DNA from: Bacillota bacterium | Lineage (GTDB): Bacteria; Bacillota; Clostridia; Lachnospirales; Lachnospiraceae | DNA length: 64,000 nt | Direction of reading: 5' to 3' | Assembly (NCBI GenBank): GCA_023421505.1 | Contig: JAEZTJ010000020.1 | Location: 22,305-86,304 of the forward strand | Shown here: positions 26,751-34,498 of the stretch, piece by piece | Layout of the letters: every line of letters begins with the position of its first letter | Position numbering within the stretch: the stretch's first letter is position 1 | Translations under genes and position numbers: made by a program | The notes under the pieces: model-generated | The model's database searches: none | What the model was told of the DNA's origin: nothing | What the model saw: the letters and a program-made list of their open reading frames with translations, nothing else

Positions 26751-27588
26751 TTTTTTGTTCCTTCCTTTTTATTCTTTCATCTTGTATTTTTTTTAATTTC
26801 GTCCAAACACCCTCGTATAGAATATTACGAAGAATATCTGAATCCTGAAGGCACGGAAGCTTCTCAAACTCATTACTACATTGTGCCATCATCATCATTA
26901 AGATTTCATTGTATTTTTCCTCAAAATCTTCTTGCTCAAAAGAGGCCTTGAGTGGATTGTAACTGTTGTTCTTTCTATCCTTTTCGATGTCATCGTAGGC
27001 ATCTAGAATATAGATGAATTTACCCAGATAAAAACCAATCTTTCTTAAGCTGCTCTCCCACCTATCTTTCTGGTAGACAAAAAGCTCTGCCATTAATTCG
27101 CCAAAGCAGCGGGAAACAGCATCAATATCCGTCTCATTTTTCTTCTCACATTCTTTTAGCTTACTTAAGCTTTCTCGGATAACATCACATTGTCTGGGAT
27201 ATTTTTTGTTAACCTTTTTATACTGTCGTTTTAACAATGCAGCACCAGAAAACCCCAACATACTTTTCTCGTCCTGCCAGTCATCCAGTAGATGGTAATA
27301 GGTAAGTACTATATTCATATCAGCCACATATTCCGTTATTTCATTACATAACGTATCATGCTTTCTAACAGGGTGCGTTAAGCATCGGTTTTTTTCTCTG
27401 ACTGTTTCACATTCATATAATGAAGTCAGAAATATAATTAAAAAGGTCATATCAAAGGACAAGGTCATTTGTCCGAATCTTCCGTACTTTTCTTTTAATG
27501 TTTTACATAATCCACAATAATAAGCCTTATATTTATAAAAATCCTTCATTTTAAGTTCCGGCTTATTAATTACTACATATCCGAACAT
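26722..27588 (-). CDS. DUF5685 family protein
   Basis: 288 residues, beginning MFGYVVINKPELKMKDFYKYKAYYCGLCKTLK split by the YCGLC motif typical of this uncharacterised family. The rest is helical and contains FDMTFLIIFLTSLYE, DDWQDEKSML and ILDAYDDIEKDRKNNSYNP, where the aspartate-rich pairs recall trans-isoprenoid-synthase-like helical folds; whether this reflects activity is unknown. First gene of the four-gene operon, with AGGAGG before the ATG. Its frame runs into dnaJ, so the pair is translationally linked. Confidence 0.75.
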   Translation of the reverse strand: MFGYVVINKPELKMKDFYKYKAYYCGLCKTLKEKYGRFGQMTLSFDMTFLIIFLTSLYECETVREKNRCLTHPVRKHDTLCNEITEYVADMNIVLTYYHLLDDWQDEKSMLGFSGAALLKRQYKKVNKKYPRQCDVIRESLSKLKECEKKNETDIDAVSRCFGELMAELFVYQKDRWESSLRKIGFYLGKFIYILDAYDDIEKDRKNNSYNPLKASFEQEDFEEKYNEILMMMMAQCSNEFEKLPCLQDSDILRNILYEGVWTKLKKIQDERIKRKEQKNDYKSIQDT

Positions 27589-27821
27589 GTATCCTCCTGT
27601 TTATGTCATTCGCACAACGAGGTGCGAAAAGGTGCTAGCGGAATGAAGTATTCGCTAAAAGTTTGTATTCTAACAATCATTAGTAGAGTATTCCCAGGAT
27701 ATCCTGTTTGTCCTTTGTATTAATTATTTCATACATTTTAACTCATAGAATTTTATAAGTATAGCATATATTTCAAATAAATGAAATGCCTATAAAAAAT
27801 ATCATAATTTTTTAATAAGCT

Positions 27822-27862
27822 TTTAATAAAACCGGCAGTGAAGAGATTATCCTCACTGCCGG
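27822..27862 (-). terminator. Terminator of the stalk-domain protein gene
   Basis: CCGGCAGTGA and TCACTGCCGG form a 10-bp perfect stem with an 11-base loop; on the minus strand it is followed by TTTTATT. It lies 30 bp after the stop of the 436-residue secreted protein. The rest of 27589-27821 shows only an AT-rich spacer. Confidence 0.8.
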
Positions 27863-27891
27863 CTATCTGTAAATTTATTTTACTTTTGAAC

Positions 27892-29202
27892 TTACTTCGT
27901 TACTGTAACAGGAAGTGCCGCAACACCACTAAAAGAAGCAGAGGTATTACCAGCCGCATCATATAAAAGTGGACCCGAAGCAATATTAAGAACTAATGTG
28001 GAACTGCCAAACCCTGTTAATCCAAGGATATCAGCAGAGCCAAGCTGAATGGTTATCGTATTATCACTGCTTACAATACCTACTGATCCTGTACCTGACA
28101 AATTGGTAAGCTGATAGGATTTTCCGAGTATCGTATCATTAAGTGAAATTTTTGTAACATCAACCTTATCGTTTACTGCATTTACTGTAGTTGCATTGAT
28201 AGTAATCGCACTACCGGTTACACTAAAGGCAGCGGAGGATACACTGGTGATTACAGGTGCAGTATAGTCTACAAATAAAGTAGGATTAAGCACATTACTA
28301 ATTACACTTTTACCTTCTGCGTTATAAAGCTTAACGGTAACGATGCCTCCTGCCGGAATAATCGCCTGAAGCTCTACGTTTGTCGGAGTTCCGTCAGAGG
28401 TAGAAAAGCTTACTTTTGTATCAGCTGCATCAATCTGCATATCGGTAGCAACTAGTTTAGAACCAACATAAAGCTCTGCTTTACCGCCTGTTGCCTGACC
28501 TGCTGTAATAGTAGCAGATGCTTCCAGATATAATGTAGTTGTATTAATTGTATTTGCCACTGTTGAAATTCCTATCGGAGTAACTGTAACACTTGTCGGT
28601 AAGTCAAGTCCAGGTACGGTAACAGTTACTTTATCCTTATCAATAGCAGTTCTTACTCCAAGCTTAGCTGCTATGTATTTAATCAGAACTGTCATCTTCT
28701 TATCATTTATTGCTGTAAATATACCTGAATTTGTATCAGCAACACCATTAACCATTACTGATTTCTCCTTGAAGTTAATAACAATTATGGTTGAACCTTT
28801 TGTTACTGTCAGAACTGCTGTATTCTTATCAAAGGCTACCGCTGCACCCATACCTTTTACCACGGGATTGATTGGAAGCTTGTATTTACCGTACTTAATT
28901 ACCGGTGAACCGTTGATTTTAAAGCTTTGCTTCTTTTCTTTAATTTTATTATTACTTTTTGCAGCTTCCTGTTTCTTTTCTTCAAGCTTCTTTGCATCCT
29001 GCTTAATTACTTCTGGTTTTGCAATTTCCGCTTTTATTTCCTGCTGCTTTTTGTCCTGTTGCTCCTTCTGCTTCTCAACCTGATGTGTTTTCTGCTTGTT
29101 TTGTGCTTGAGTATTCCCAGGTTTTGCATATGCAACTGAGATCGTGCTAAGCAGCAAGGTTACTGTTAGGATAAAACAAATTAATTTTTTCTTATTCTTC
29201 AT
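27892..29202 (-). CDS. Secreted protein with copper-amine-oxidase-N-like stalk domain
   Basis: 436 residues with signal peptide (MKNKKKLICFILTVTLLLS, cut near AYAKP). Residues 30-90 are a highly charged Lys/Gln/Glu-rich stretch (QKEQQDKKQQEIKAEI). Residues of about 95-195 match the stalk domain (Cu_amine_oxidN1 type): YGKYKLPINPVVKGMGA, TVTKGSTIIVINF and IKYIAAKLG. The remaining 230 residues are Thr/Val-rich beta domains. Probably a cell-surface protein; no enzyme site was seen. Single-gene unit ended by the hairpin at 27822-27862. Confidence 0.75.
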   Translation of the reverse strand: MKNKKKLICFILTVTLLLSTISVAYAKPGNTQAQNKQKTHQVEKQKEQQDKKQQEIKAEIAKPEVIKQDAKKLEEKKQEAAKSNNKIKEKKQSFKINGSPVIKYGKYKLPINPVVKGMGAAVAFDKNTAVLTVTKGSTIIVINFKEKSVMVNGVADTNSGIFTAINDKKMTVLIKYIAAKLGVRTAIDKDKVTVTVPGLDLPTSVTVTPIGISTVANTINTTTLYLEASATITAGQATGGKAELYVGSKLVATDMQIDAADTKVSFSTSDGTPTNVELQAIIPAGGIVTVKLYNAEGKSVISNVLNPTLFVDYTAPVITSVSSAAFSVTGSAITINATTVNAVNDKVDVTKISLNDTILGKSYQLTNLSGTGSVGIVSSDNTITIQLGSADILGLTGFGSSTLVLNIASGPLLYDAAGNTSASFSGVAALPVTVTK

Positions 29203-29328
29203 GATGTATACCCCTTTCTGGTAGTCATTTCGAAATGCTATAAGTGACCTTTATTCTTTCGCGATTATTTGGTCATATTATATAATTCGAAATTAATCTC
29301 TGAATTTTTGGGGTATTGAAAAAAATAA

Positions 29329-29889
29329 TTATAAGATTGGTGTTTTTATTCCTAAGAATCCATCTAAATAGGCAATGATAAGAATGAAGATCCCAATAAA
29401 AATTACAGCCGCCAGAAATTTTCCCTTTTTTAGCTGTGCCACTTCGCGAAGATATAGGATGTACAGAATTAATTTCCATATCAGAATGCTCATAAATAGT
29501 ATATTAAAAATCAATCCCCATAGGATGCTGTTCCAAAATATATGAAAATATGCCTCAGTAACTGCTACTAAGATAGCACATATTATAGTCGGAAAATAGG
29601 TAAATCCCCAGGTTTGATAATAGATTGGAAAGGAGGTTCGGCTGCCTAAGCATCTGCAAATTATCCACATAATAAAGCAAATCAGAAAATACGTAATAAT
29701 ACCATATAAGGTGATTAACAGCATTGAAGAATAATCTAGTGTTGATTTATTATTTGCATGCTTATTTAATAACGGTTCAAATACTGAATTAATAAAGATT
29801 GTAATGCCAACTAAAAGCCAGGCAATATGCTTTTTACCATAGGAAAAGGCTTCTGATGGTCTGTTTAATGCTTCTAGGATTCTATTCAT
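29329..29889 (-). CDS. Yip1-like membrane protein
   Basis: 186 residues with five hydrophobic segments and the pattern of the Yip1/DUF1282 family: MNRILEALNRPSEAF before the first segment, a mid-protein SFPIYYQTWGFTYFPTI and a final short Lys-rich loop before the last helix. The start at 29889 has GGAG six bases before; the frame extends 24 codons more without a ribosome site. Last gene of the ABC/sigma operon. Function unknown. Confidence 0.65.
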   Translation of the reverse strand: MNRILEALNRPSEAFSYGKKHIAWLLVGITIFINSVFEPLLNKHANNKSTLDYSSMLLITLYGIITYFLICFIMWIICRCLGSRTSFPIYYQTWGFTYFPTIICAILVAVTEAYFHIFWNSILWGLIFNILFMSILIWKLILYILYLREVAQLKKGKFLAAVIFIGIFILIIAYLDGFLGIKTPIL

Positions 29890-29957
29890 AGCTACTCCAT
29901 TCAGCCGCAGCTTATTACGGCATTTATGATATAAAATTATGGGTAATAATAAGTATC

Positions 29958-30218
29958 TCAAAATAACCTAAGAAATAGATTCGTATATTTTGTACCGAAT
30001 AGTACAGTAAATAAAACTGCCTGCGCGGAGGAAACATAAAGTGCAAATCTCCAGGGATAAGTGGAGATAAAGCTTATAGCTTTTGAAAACAAGGTATCAC
30101 AAGCAGCTTCTTCTTGAAGCAATACCTGTTTCAGCATCTTTTCCTTTTGTTGTTTTGTAGGCAGCTTCTCCTCCTTAAGCGTTTGAAATGCATTTTCAAG
30201 TATATCCTGCTGTTTCAT
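29958..30218 (-). CDS. Small membrane protein, possible anti-sigma factor
   Basis: 86 residues: a charged N-terminal helix (KQQDILENAFQTLKEEKLPTK), then one hydrophobic segment (WRFALYVSSAQAVLFTVLF) near the C-terminus. The gene overlaps or adjoins the ECF sigma gene, the usual place for an anti-sigma factor, and the topology (cytoplasmic N-terminus, one membrane helix) fits. It lacks the HxxxCxxC zinc motif. ATG at 30218 suits the GGAGG better than the one at 30227. Confidence 0.55.
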   Translation of the reverse strand: MKQQDILENAFQTLKEEKLPTKQQKEKMLKQVLLQEEAACDTLFSKAISFISTYPWRFALYVSSAQAVLFTVLFGTKYTNLFLRLF

Positions 30219-30223
30219 ATTAT

Positions 30224-30769
30224 TCATTCCTCCTTATCCTGCAGCGTTTGATATTGTTTAATAAAAGCAGCTCTGGCTCTAGACAGCATACTTTCCACCG
30301 CTTTTGGAGTTTTTCCCGTTATATCGGCAATCGAGCTGATACTTTTATTATCTATATATTTTAGCAACAACGTAATTCTATAATGCTCCGGAAGCTTTTC
30401 TAAACACTGGAGCACTAGCTGCCGTTCAAATAACATCTCGATTTGCTTATCTATATCCTGAGCCGGATCAGAAATCTCTTCGGTTAGCTCCTCATTTATT
30501 TCGATTAACTTAAATTTCGAGTGGTACTGCTTTCGGTAATAATCCTTCAATTTATTCTTTGTTATCTTATAGATCCAGGTTCTGTCCGAGCAAATACCTT
30601 TAAACCCATTCAGTCCTTTCAGTATAGCCAGAAAGACATCCTGCGTAATATCCTCTGCAACAGCCTGATTTAAACCACAACGAAGATATACATACTGATA
30701 TACTTCATTCACATAGCTCTCATAAACCGATATGAATTTTTTCTCCTTTTCCTGATCTACTTTGCTCAT
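30224..30769 (-). CDS. ECF-type RNA polymerase sigma factor
   Basis: 181 residues with region 2 (YVNEVYQYVYLRC, AEDITQDVFLAILKG, TWIYKITKNKLKDYYRK) and region 4 (LPEHYRITLLLKYIDNKSISSIADITGKTPKAVES). It would direct transcription of a small regulon, perhaps including this operon. It sits between a lipoprotein gene (21 bp) and a possible anti-sigma gene (overlap), downstream of an ABC transporter. Confidence 0.9.
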   Translation of the reverse strand: MSKVDQEKEKKFISVYESYVNEVYQYVYLRCGLNQAVAEDITQDVFLAILKGLNGFKGICSDRTWIYKITKNKLKDYYRKQYHSKFKLIEINEELTEEISDPAQDIDKQIEMLFERQLVLQCLEKLPEHYRITLLLKYIDNKSISSIADITGKTPKAVESMLSRARAAFIKQYQTLQDKEE

Positions 30770-30790
30770 TGAAATACCTCATTGATTAAT

Positions 30791-31186
30791 TTACTGAATA
30801 TTCAGCTCTTTTGTATATATAATATCCTTCTTATAAGAAATCTCAAATTTCATCCTACTTCCGGTAATTTTACTACCTTCCAGCGAGTAAAGGATGATAC
30901 CTTGCTTATCCTGTACCATTTCCTTTTCTTCTGACTTAACTTCTACCCCATCGATAAACCATTTCGCATTATATTTCATCCCCTTCGGTGATTCTACAAA
31001 ATATATGCATGCATAGGCTTCTTTACCGGCAGAAAGATAATCAGGCTGTGCTGCCTTCTCCAAATCCTTTTTCTCAGTATATTGTACATTAGAAATAATA
31101 CAGCTTTGCACCGTATCATTATCGCATCCTGTTAATAATATGGATAATAACAGGATGGAAATCAATAGTAAACCTTTTCTTTTCAT
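30791..31186 (-). CDS. Small lipoprotein of unknown function
   Basis: 131 residues: lipoprotein signal MKRKGLLLISILLLSILLTGC with the lipidated Cys21, then a beta-rich domain (YACIYFVESPKGMKYNAKWF, KQGIILYSLEGSKI, KFEISYKKD). The upstream frame (to 31306) passes through a repeat and is not used; the ATG at 31186 has GGAGGG, contained in the repeat's end. It lies between the ABC permease and sigma genes and may be the extracellular partner or sensor of that set. Confidence 0.7.
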   Translation of the reverse strand: MKRKGLLLISILLLSILLTGCDNDTVQSCIISNVQYTEKKDLEKAAQPDYLSAGKEAYACIYFVESPKGMKYNAKWFIDGVEVKSEEKEMVQDKQGIILYSLEGSKITGSRMKFEISYKKDIIYTKELNIQ

Positions 31187-31192
31187 ATCAAC

Positions 31193-31239
31193 CCTCCATC
31201 TGCTGCCAACATCTGCGAATTTGGGCAGCGCAAATTTGC
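31193..31239 (-). repeat. Leader repeat carrying a Shine-Dalgarno site, copy L1
   Basis: Read on the minus strand: GCTGCCCAAATTCGCAGAT, TGGCAGCAGATGGAGGG, then the lipoprotein ATG. It matches 32042-32090 (before the ABC permease) at nearly every position and 54410-54442 in part. The last bases of the repeat are the ribosome-binding site of the gene. Confidence 0.75.
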
Positions 31240-31256
31240 GGAATAACATCGATTCT

Positions 31257-32036
31257 CTATTCCCCATAGTTATACTCGTCCTGCTTATGAAAGGTAATGC
31301 CTGCAATTATAATAAATAATGTGATACCCACGACAAAATATCCGATTGCAGTACAAAACTTAATTTGGTTTGAGTAATCAGACAAAGCCTCCAGCATAAT
31401 TCCCGGAGCAACCATACTGATATTATTTTTGATTGTATCACTCCAGTGAAATATGCTGCCAATTCCTTCTATGATAATCATTGTAAAGCGTGGCATAAGG
31501 ATTAGTCCAATTGCAAGACTCCAGATTAAAGCAGCTTTAGAGGATCGTGCAATTACTGATATTAGCAAACCCATATATGCAAACATGACGATGAAACCCC
31601 ATAATGGGAATAGATACTTAAGAAAAACAGAAAAGTATCCAAAGCTTCCTCCAAGCTTAACAAGAACTAATGTGATTGGTAGTAAATAAATGATTGCAAT
31701 TAGTAATGAAATAATCGCAGACGCTAATATTTTGGAGATATAAACCTGCGTTTTTGTAATACCCGAACATAATATACAATCGAGTACGTTATGTTCTCTG
31801 TCAGAGGATATCAAATCAAAATATACGGATAATACTGCCCAAGCGCCAAAAATGATCTGAGGAAGAAATAATGACATATATTCTATCTTTTTCGTTTCTA
31901 TAAAGTCATGCTTTCCACTTGAGGTATAGAAGAAGAAAATACAAATTAAGGACAAGGCTGCCCAGATAAGTATTGTTCTTGCATGAAAAGCTTTTTTTAT
32001 ATCTCTTAAAATTAATTGTAATTGAATTTGTTTCAT
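31257..32036 (-). CDS. ABC transporter permease, ABC-2 type
   Basis: 259 residues, six hydrophobic segments, of the ABC-2/NosY-like permease family: N-terminal cytoplasmic helix KQIQLQLILRDIKKAFHART, then a loop EHNVLDCILCSGITKTQVYISK that includes the conserved coupling region. It pairs with the ATPase encoded 76 bp upstream. ATG at 32036 with GGAGG supplied by leader repeat L2. The substrate is not predictable. Confidence 0.8.
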   Translation of the reverse strand: MKQIQLQLILRDIKKAFHARTILIWAALSLICIFFFYTSSGKHDFIETKKIEYMSLFLPQIIFGAWAVLSVYFDLISSDREHNVLDCILCSGITKTQVYISKILASAIISLLIAIIYLLPITLVLVKLGGSFGYFSVFLKYLFPLWGFIVMFAYMGLLISVIARSSKAALIWSLAIGLILMPRFTMIIIEGIGSIFHWSDTIKNNISMVAPGIMLEALSDYSNQIKFCTAIGYFVVGITLFIIIAGITFHKQDEYNYGE

Positions 32037-32041
32037 ATTAG

Positions 32042-32094
32042 CCTCCATCTGCCGCCAAAATCTGCGAATTTGGGCAGCGCACAAATTTGCCGTT
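32042..32094 (-). repeat. Leader repeat carrying a Shine-Dalgarno site, copy L2
   Basis: Second copy of the L1 repeat: GTGCGCTGCCCAAATTCGCAG, then TTTTGGCGGCAGATGGAGG, immediately ahead of the permease ATG. Its right side merges into the end of the ATPase gene spacer with a TTTGAAAAATC/GATTTTTCAAA pair (32092-32118). Confidence 0.75.
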
Positions 32095-32112
32095 TGAAAA
32101 ATCTTTGATTTT

Positions 32113-32970
32113 TCAACCTAAACTAGTCTCCTTTCTAATATTTTTGTTGACGATATTCCTAATTCCAGATTCTTTAACACCTAACACACTAATCCCTGCT
32201 TGCGTTAATTCCTTGATTATATTCGCTACCAAATTCTCATCAGCCCTTACAAGGATGGACTGTGCATCTTCCTCAATTTCTGCCTGATATTTAATTTTCA
32301 GTTCCTCTACTATCTGATTGGTTAAGACACTCGTTTTAATAATCAGACAGCTTTCAAGCTGCCGATCATATATCAGTCTGCCTTTCTCCATAATAGCAAC
32401 ATTGGTACAGATATCCTCCATATTCTCAAGGATATGGGAGGATATTAAGATACTTTTTCCCCTCTCGTGAAGCGTTCTGATGTACTTTAACATCTCATCG
32501 GTAGCAACCGGATCCAGTCCCGCAGTCGGTTCATCGAGTATATAAAAATCAGGATCCCCTGTCATAGCAATAATCATCTGGAGCTTTTTCTGCTGTCCCG
32601 GTGATAAAAATTTCACTCTTTTGGAAGCTTCAAGTTCTAGCTTATTGCATAGCTGCAAACTATTTTCTAAAGGGGCTTTCCTTAAATCAGAGAAAAATTT
32701 AAGGGTTGCAGTAACTGTAGCGTTACCGTCAAATCTACAGCTTTGCGGCATATAGCCCAAATATTTTTTCGTATTTTGTATTCTTATACTTCCGCTACTC
32801 TCATTAATTAGTCCAATTAATGTTCTGATAAATGTTGTCTTCCCAGCTCCGTTTTGGCCAATCAGACCATATATTTCTCCTATCCTCATTTTAAAACTGA
32901 TATCTTTTAGTACTTGGACTTTCCCAAAAGATTTATTTAATCCATCAATTTGTACAATATAATCATTCAT
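32113..32970 (-). CDS. ABC transporter ATP-binding protein
   Basis: 285 residues. Walker A GQNGAGKTTF (about 37-45), Q-loop GYMPQS, signature LSPGQQKKLQ, Walker B FYILDEPTAGLDP, and the switch histidine ILISSHIL. The C-terminal 70 residues (from SCLIIKTSVL) form the extra domain typical of ABC-2 exporters. First gene of the six-gene operon ATPase-permease-lipoprotein-sigma-small membrane protein-Yip1-like, so the transporter and the sigma factor are co-expressed. Confidence 0.88.
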   Translation of the reverse strand: MNDYIVQIDGLNKSFGKVQVLKDISFKMRIGEIYGLIGQNGAGKTTFIRTLIGLINESSGSIRIQNTKKYLGYMPQSCRFDGNATVTATLKFFSDLRKAPLENSLQLCNKLELEASKRVKFLSPGQQKKLQMIIAMTGDPDFYILDEPTAGLDPVATDEMLKYIRTLHERGKSILISSHILENMEDICTNVAIMEKGRLIYDRQLESCLIIKTSVLTNQIVEELKIKYQAEIEEDAQSILVRADENLVANIIKELTQAGISVLGVKESGIRNIVNKNIRKETSLG

Positions 32971-33128
32971 ATATTTCTTCCTTTCAAAGCGCTTTCAATT
33001 AGATAGTCGCATAGATAAAGAAAATCCTTCGCAATTTATATTAAAATTTCAGCGTATTTAAAAGTTTTTCTTAAAAAAATGGCAACCAAGGATAATATCA
33101 ATGGCTGCCATCTGAAATCTCTATCAAA

Positions 33129-33473
33129 TTATTTGGCATTTTCCTTTTCGGCTGCCTCAAAATATGCCCTTCCCCATTTGTTCATTTCTTTAAACACCGG
33201 GATAAGCGTACTTCCGAATTCTGTCAGTGTATATTCTACCTTCGGTGGTATCTGAGGGTATACTGTCCGCTCTATCAATCCATCCTCTTCGAGATTACGC
33301 AGCTGCTGCGTCAGCATCTTCTGTGACATCTCAGGGAAAATTCGATTAAGTTCATTAAACCGTAATACCTGCTGGGACAAATGCCACAACAGTAGAGCCT
33401 TCCATTTTCCTCCTATTAGATCAATAGTCATCTCCATCGGACATACATAAGTTTTATTACGATATGTAATCAT
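33129..33473 (-). CDS. HxlR-family transcriptional regulator
   Basis: 114-residue winged-helix protein with the family's N-terminal CPMEMTIDLIGGKWKALLLWHL (Cys11 is the redox-sensing position in several HxlR proteins) and LNRIFPEMSQKMLTQQLRNLEEDGLI. It probably represses itself and the divergent nitroreductase through the palindrome at 33507-33524. Usual inducers of such regulators are electrophiles or oxidants. Confidence 0.9.
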   Translation of the reverse strand: MITYRNKTYVCPMEMTIDLIGGKWKALLLWHLSQQVLRFNELNRIFPEMSQKMLTQQLRNLEEDGLIERTVYPQIPPKVEYTLTEFGSTLIPVFKEMNKWGRAYFEAAEKENAK

Positions 33474-33506
33474 GGGCTACCTCCGCTTATCGTTATAATG
33501 ATAGAA

Positions 33507-33524
33507 ACTTACTATTTGGTAAGT
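33507..33524. promoter_or_regulatory. Operator-like palindrome between hxlR and nitroreductase
   Basis: ACTTAC-TATTTG-GTAAGT, an inverted repeat lying 33 bp before the hxlR start and 110 bp before the nitroreductase start. A second partial half (TAAGTACATTACTA) follows. Position and symmetry suggest the HxlR binding site. Confidence 0.55.
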
Positions 33525-33633
33525 ACATTACTAAATTGTGCCTACTAGACAAAAGCTATGTACTTAATTATTATTTCTTTAGGTAATTAAAATATTTAGA
33601 ACATTATAACAGACAATGGAAGGATTGGGAAGC

Positions 33634-34155
33634 ATGGAAAACATTACAATAAAACATATTCTTAACAGGAGAAGTGTAAGAAAGTTTAAAGAACATGAAA
33701 TCTCAAAGGAAATCATTACAGAGTTATTAAAGGCTGCTATGAATGCACCCTCTGCCTGCAATCAACAGTGCTGGCATTTTATTATAGTAGAAGCTAGAGA
33801 GGTACTAAATGAGTTATCTACGATTCATAGTGGCTATCATACAATCGCGAATACTCCTACTGCTATTGTCGTATGCGGTGAACCGGGCAAAGCAATACTT
33901 CCAAGCTTCTGGGAACATGACTGTGCCGCTGCAACAGAAAATATCCTGATCGCAGCTGAAGCCTTAGGTTTGGGTGCTATATGGCAGGGTGTAAATCCCG
34001 CTGCTAGGGAGGAAGCCGCTCTCGTCAGCAAATACCTAAAGCTTCCGGATCAAATTAAGCCCTTCTCCATTGTTTCATTAGGTTACAGAGCGGAAAACGT
34101 AGGCTTTCAGGACAAATTTAATCCCGATAAGATTCATTTTAATAGTTGTTGGTAA
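33634..34155 (+). CDS. Nitroreductase-family flavoprotein
   Basis: 173 residues. FMN-binding features: the N-terminal RRSVRKFKEHEIS, AAMNAPSACNQQCWHFIIVE, and the C-terminal GAIWQGVNP and SLGYRAE. Such NAD(P)H-dependent enzymes reduce nitro- and quinone compounds. The ATG at 33634 has an acceptable AAGG/GGGAAG upstream; the earlier ATG at 33616 has none. Divergent from hxlR, a common arrangement in which the regulator responds to the enzyme's substrates. Confidence 0.88.
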   Translation: MENITIKHILNRRSVRKFKEHEISKEIITELLKAAMNAPSACNQQCWHFIIVEAREVLNELSTIHSGYHTIANTPTAIVVCGEPGKAILPSFWEHDCAAATENILIAAEALGLGAIWQGVNPAAREEAALVSKYLKLPDQIKPFSIVSLGYRAENVGFQDKFNPDKIHFNSCW

Positions 34156-34182
34156 ACCAGCCAATATCAATTCATAGTAACA

Positions 34183-34386
34183 TAACATGACTGCCCTTTG
34201 AATTAGTTTGTGCTGAGGATGACGCAGGCACAAACTTTAAGGTGTGAATTATTCTTTTCAATAATTCACACTAACACCCATGCTTTTGGGCATAAATCCT
34301 GAAGAATAGCGTCTTTTGCTATTCTTTATAAGCCTCGTATGCGAGGCTTTGGGCCTGCATGTACTTTGCAAGACTATTCACACTAT
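34183..34386 (+). repeat. Modular hairpin array, copy H1
   Basis: A chain of small palindromes with little between them: A (34206-34235, GTTTGTGC/GCACAAAC), B (34242-34271, GTGTGAATTATT/AATAATTCACAC), C (34277-34290, CCCAT...TGGG), D (34302-34326, AAGAATAGC/GCTATTCTT), E-type (34331-34348, AGCCTCG/CGAGGCT) and a last TGCATG...TGCAAG, closing with ACTATTCACAC. It lies between the convergent nitroreductase and permease genes. Related arrays are at 35553, 42778, 50290, 56514 and 59100. Confidence 0.85.
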
Positions 34387-34412
34387 CTTAATTGTTTAGT
34401 TAAGATGCAGGA

Positions 34413-34449
34413 GAAAAGGCAGGCATTATATTAGAATATGCCTGCCTCA
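34413..34449 (-). terminator. Terminator of the nucleoside-transporter operon
   Basis: AGGCAGGCAT and ATGCCTGCCT form a 10-bp stem with an 11-base loop, followed on the minus strand by TTTTCTCC. It lies 50 bp past the last permease gene. Confidence 0.7.
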
Positions 34450-34498
34450 GAAAATTAATAAATTTAAGAGATGTTTATCATATTACCGATCATAAAAT

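Noticed and set aside
28673..29139. Hydrophobic plus-strand frames over the stalk-domain gene
   Set aside because: Leu/Phe/Cys-rich antisense of the Lys/Glu-rich region; a codon-composition artefact.
31187..31306. N-terminal extension of the lipoprotein gene through the leader repeat
   Set aside because: It would destroy the lipoprotein signal; the ATG at 31186 has GGAGGG.
34183..34386. CRISPR array
   Set aside because: The repeats are palindromic modules in series, without equal spacers or cas genes.
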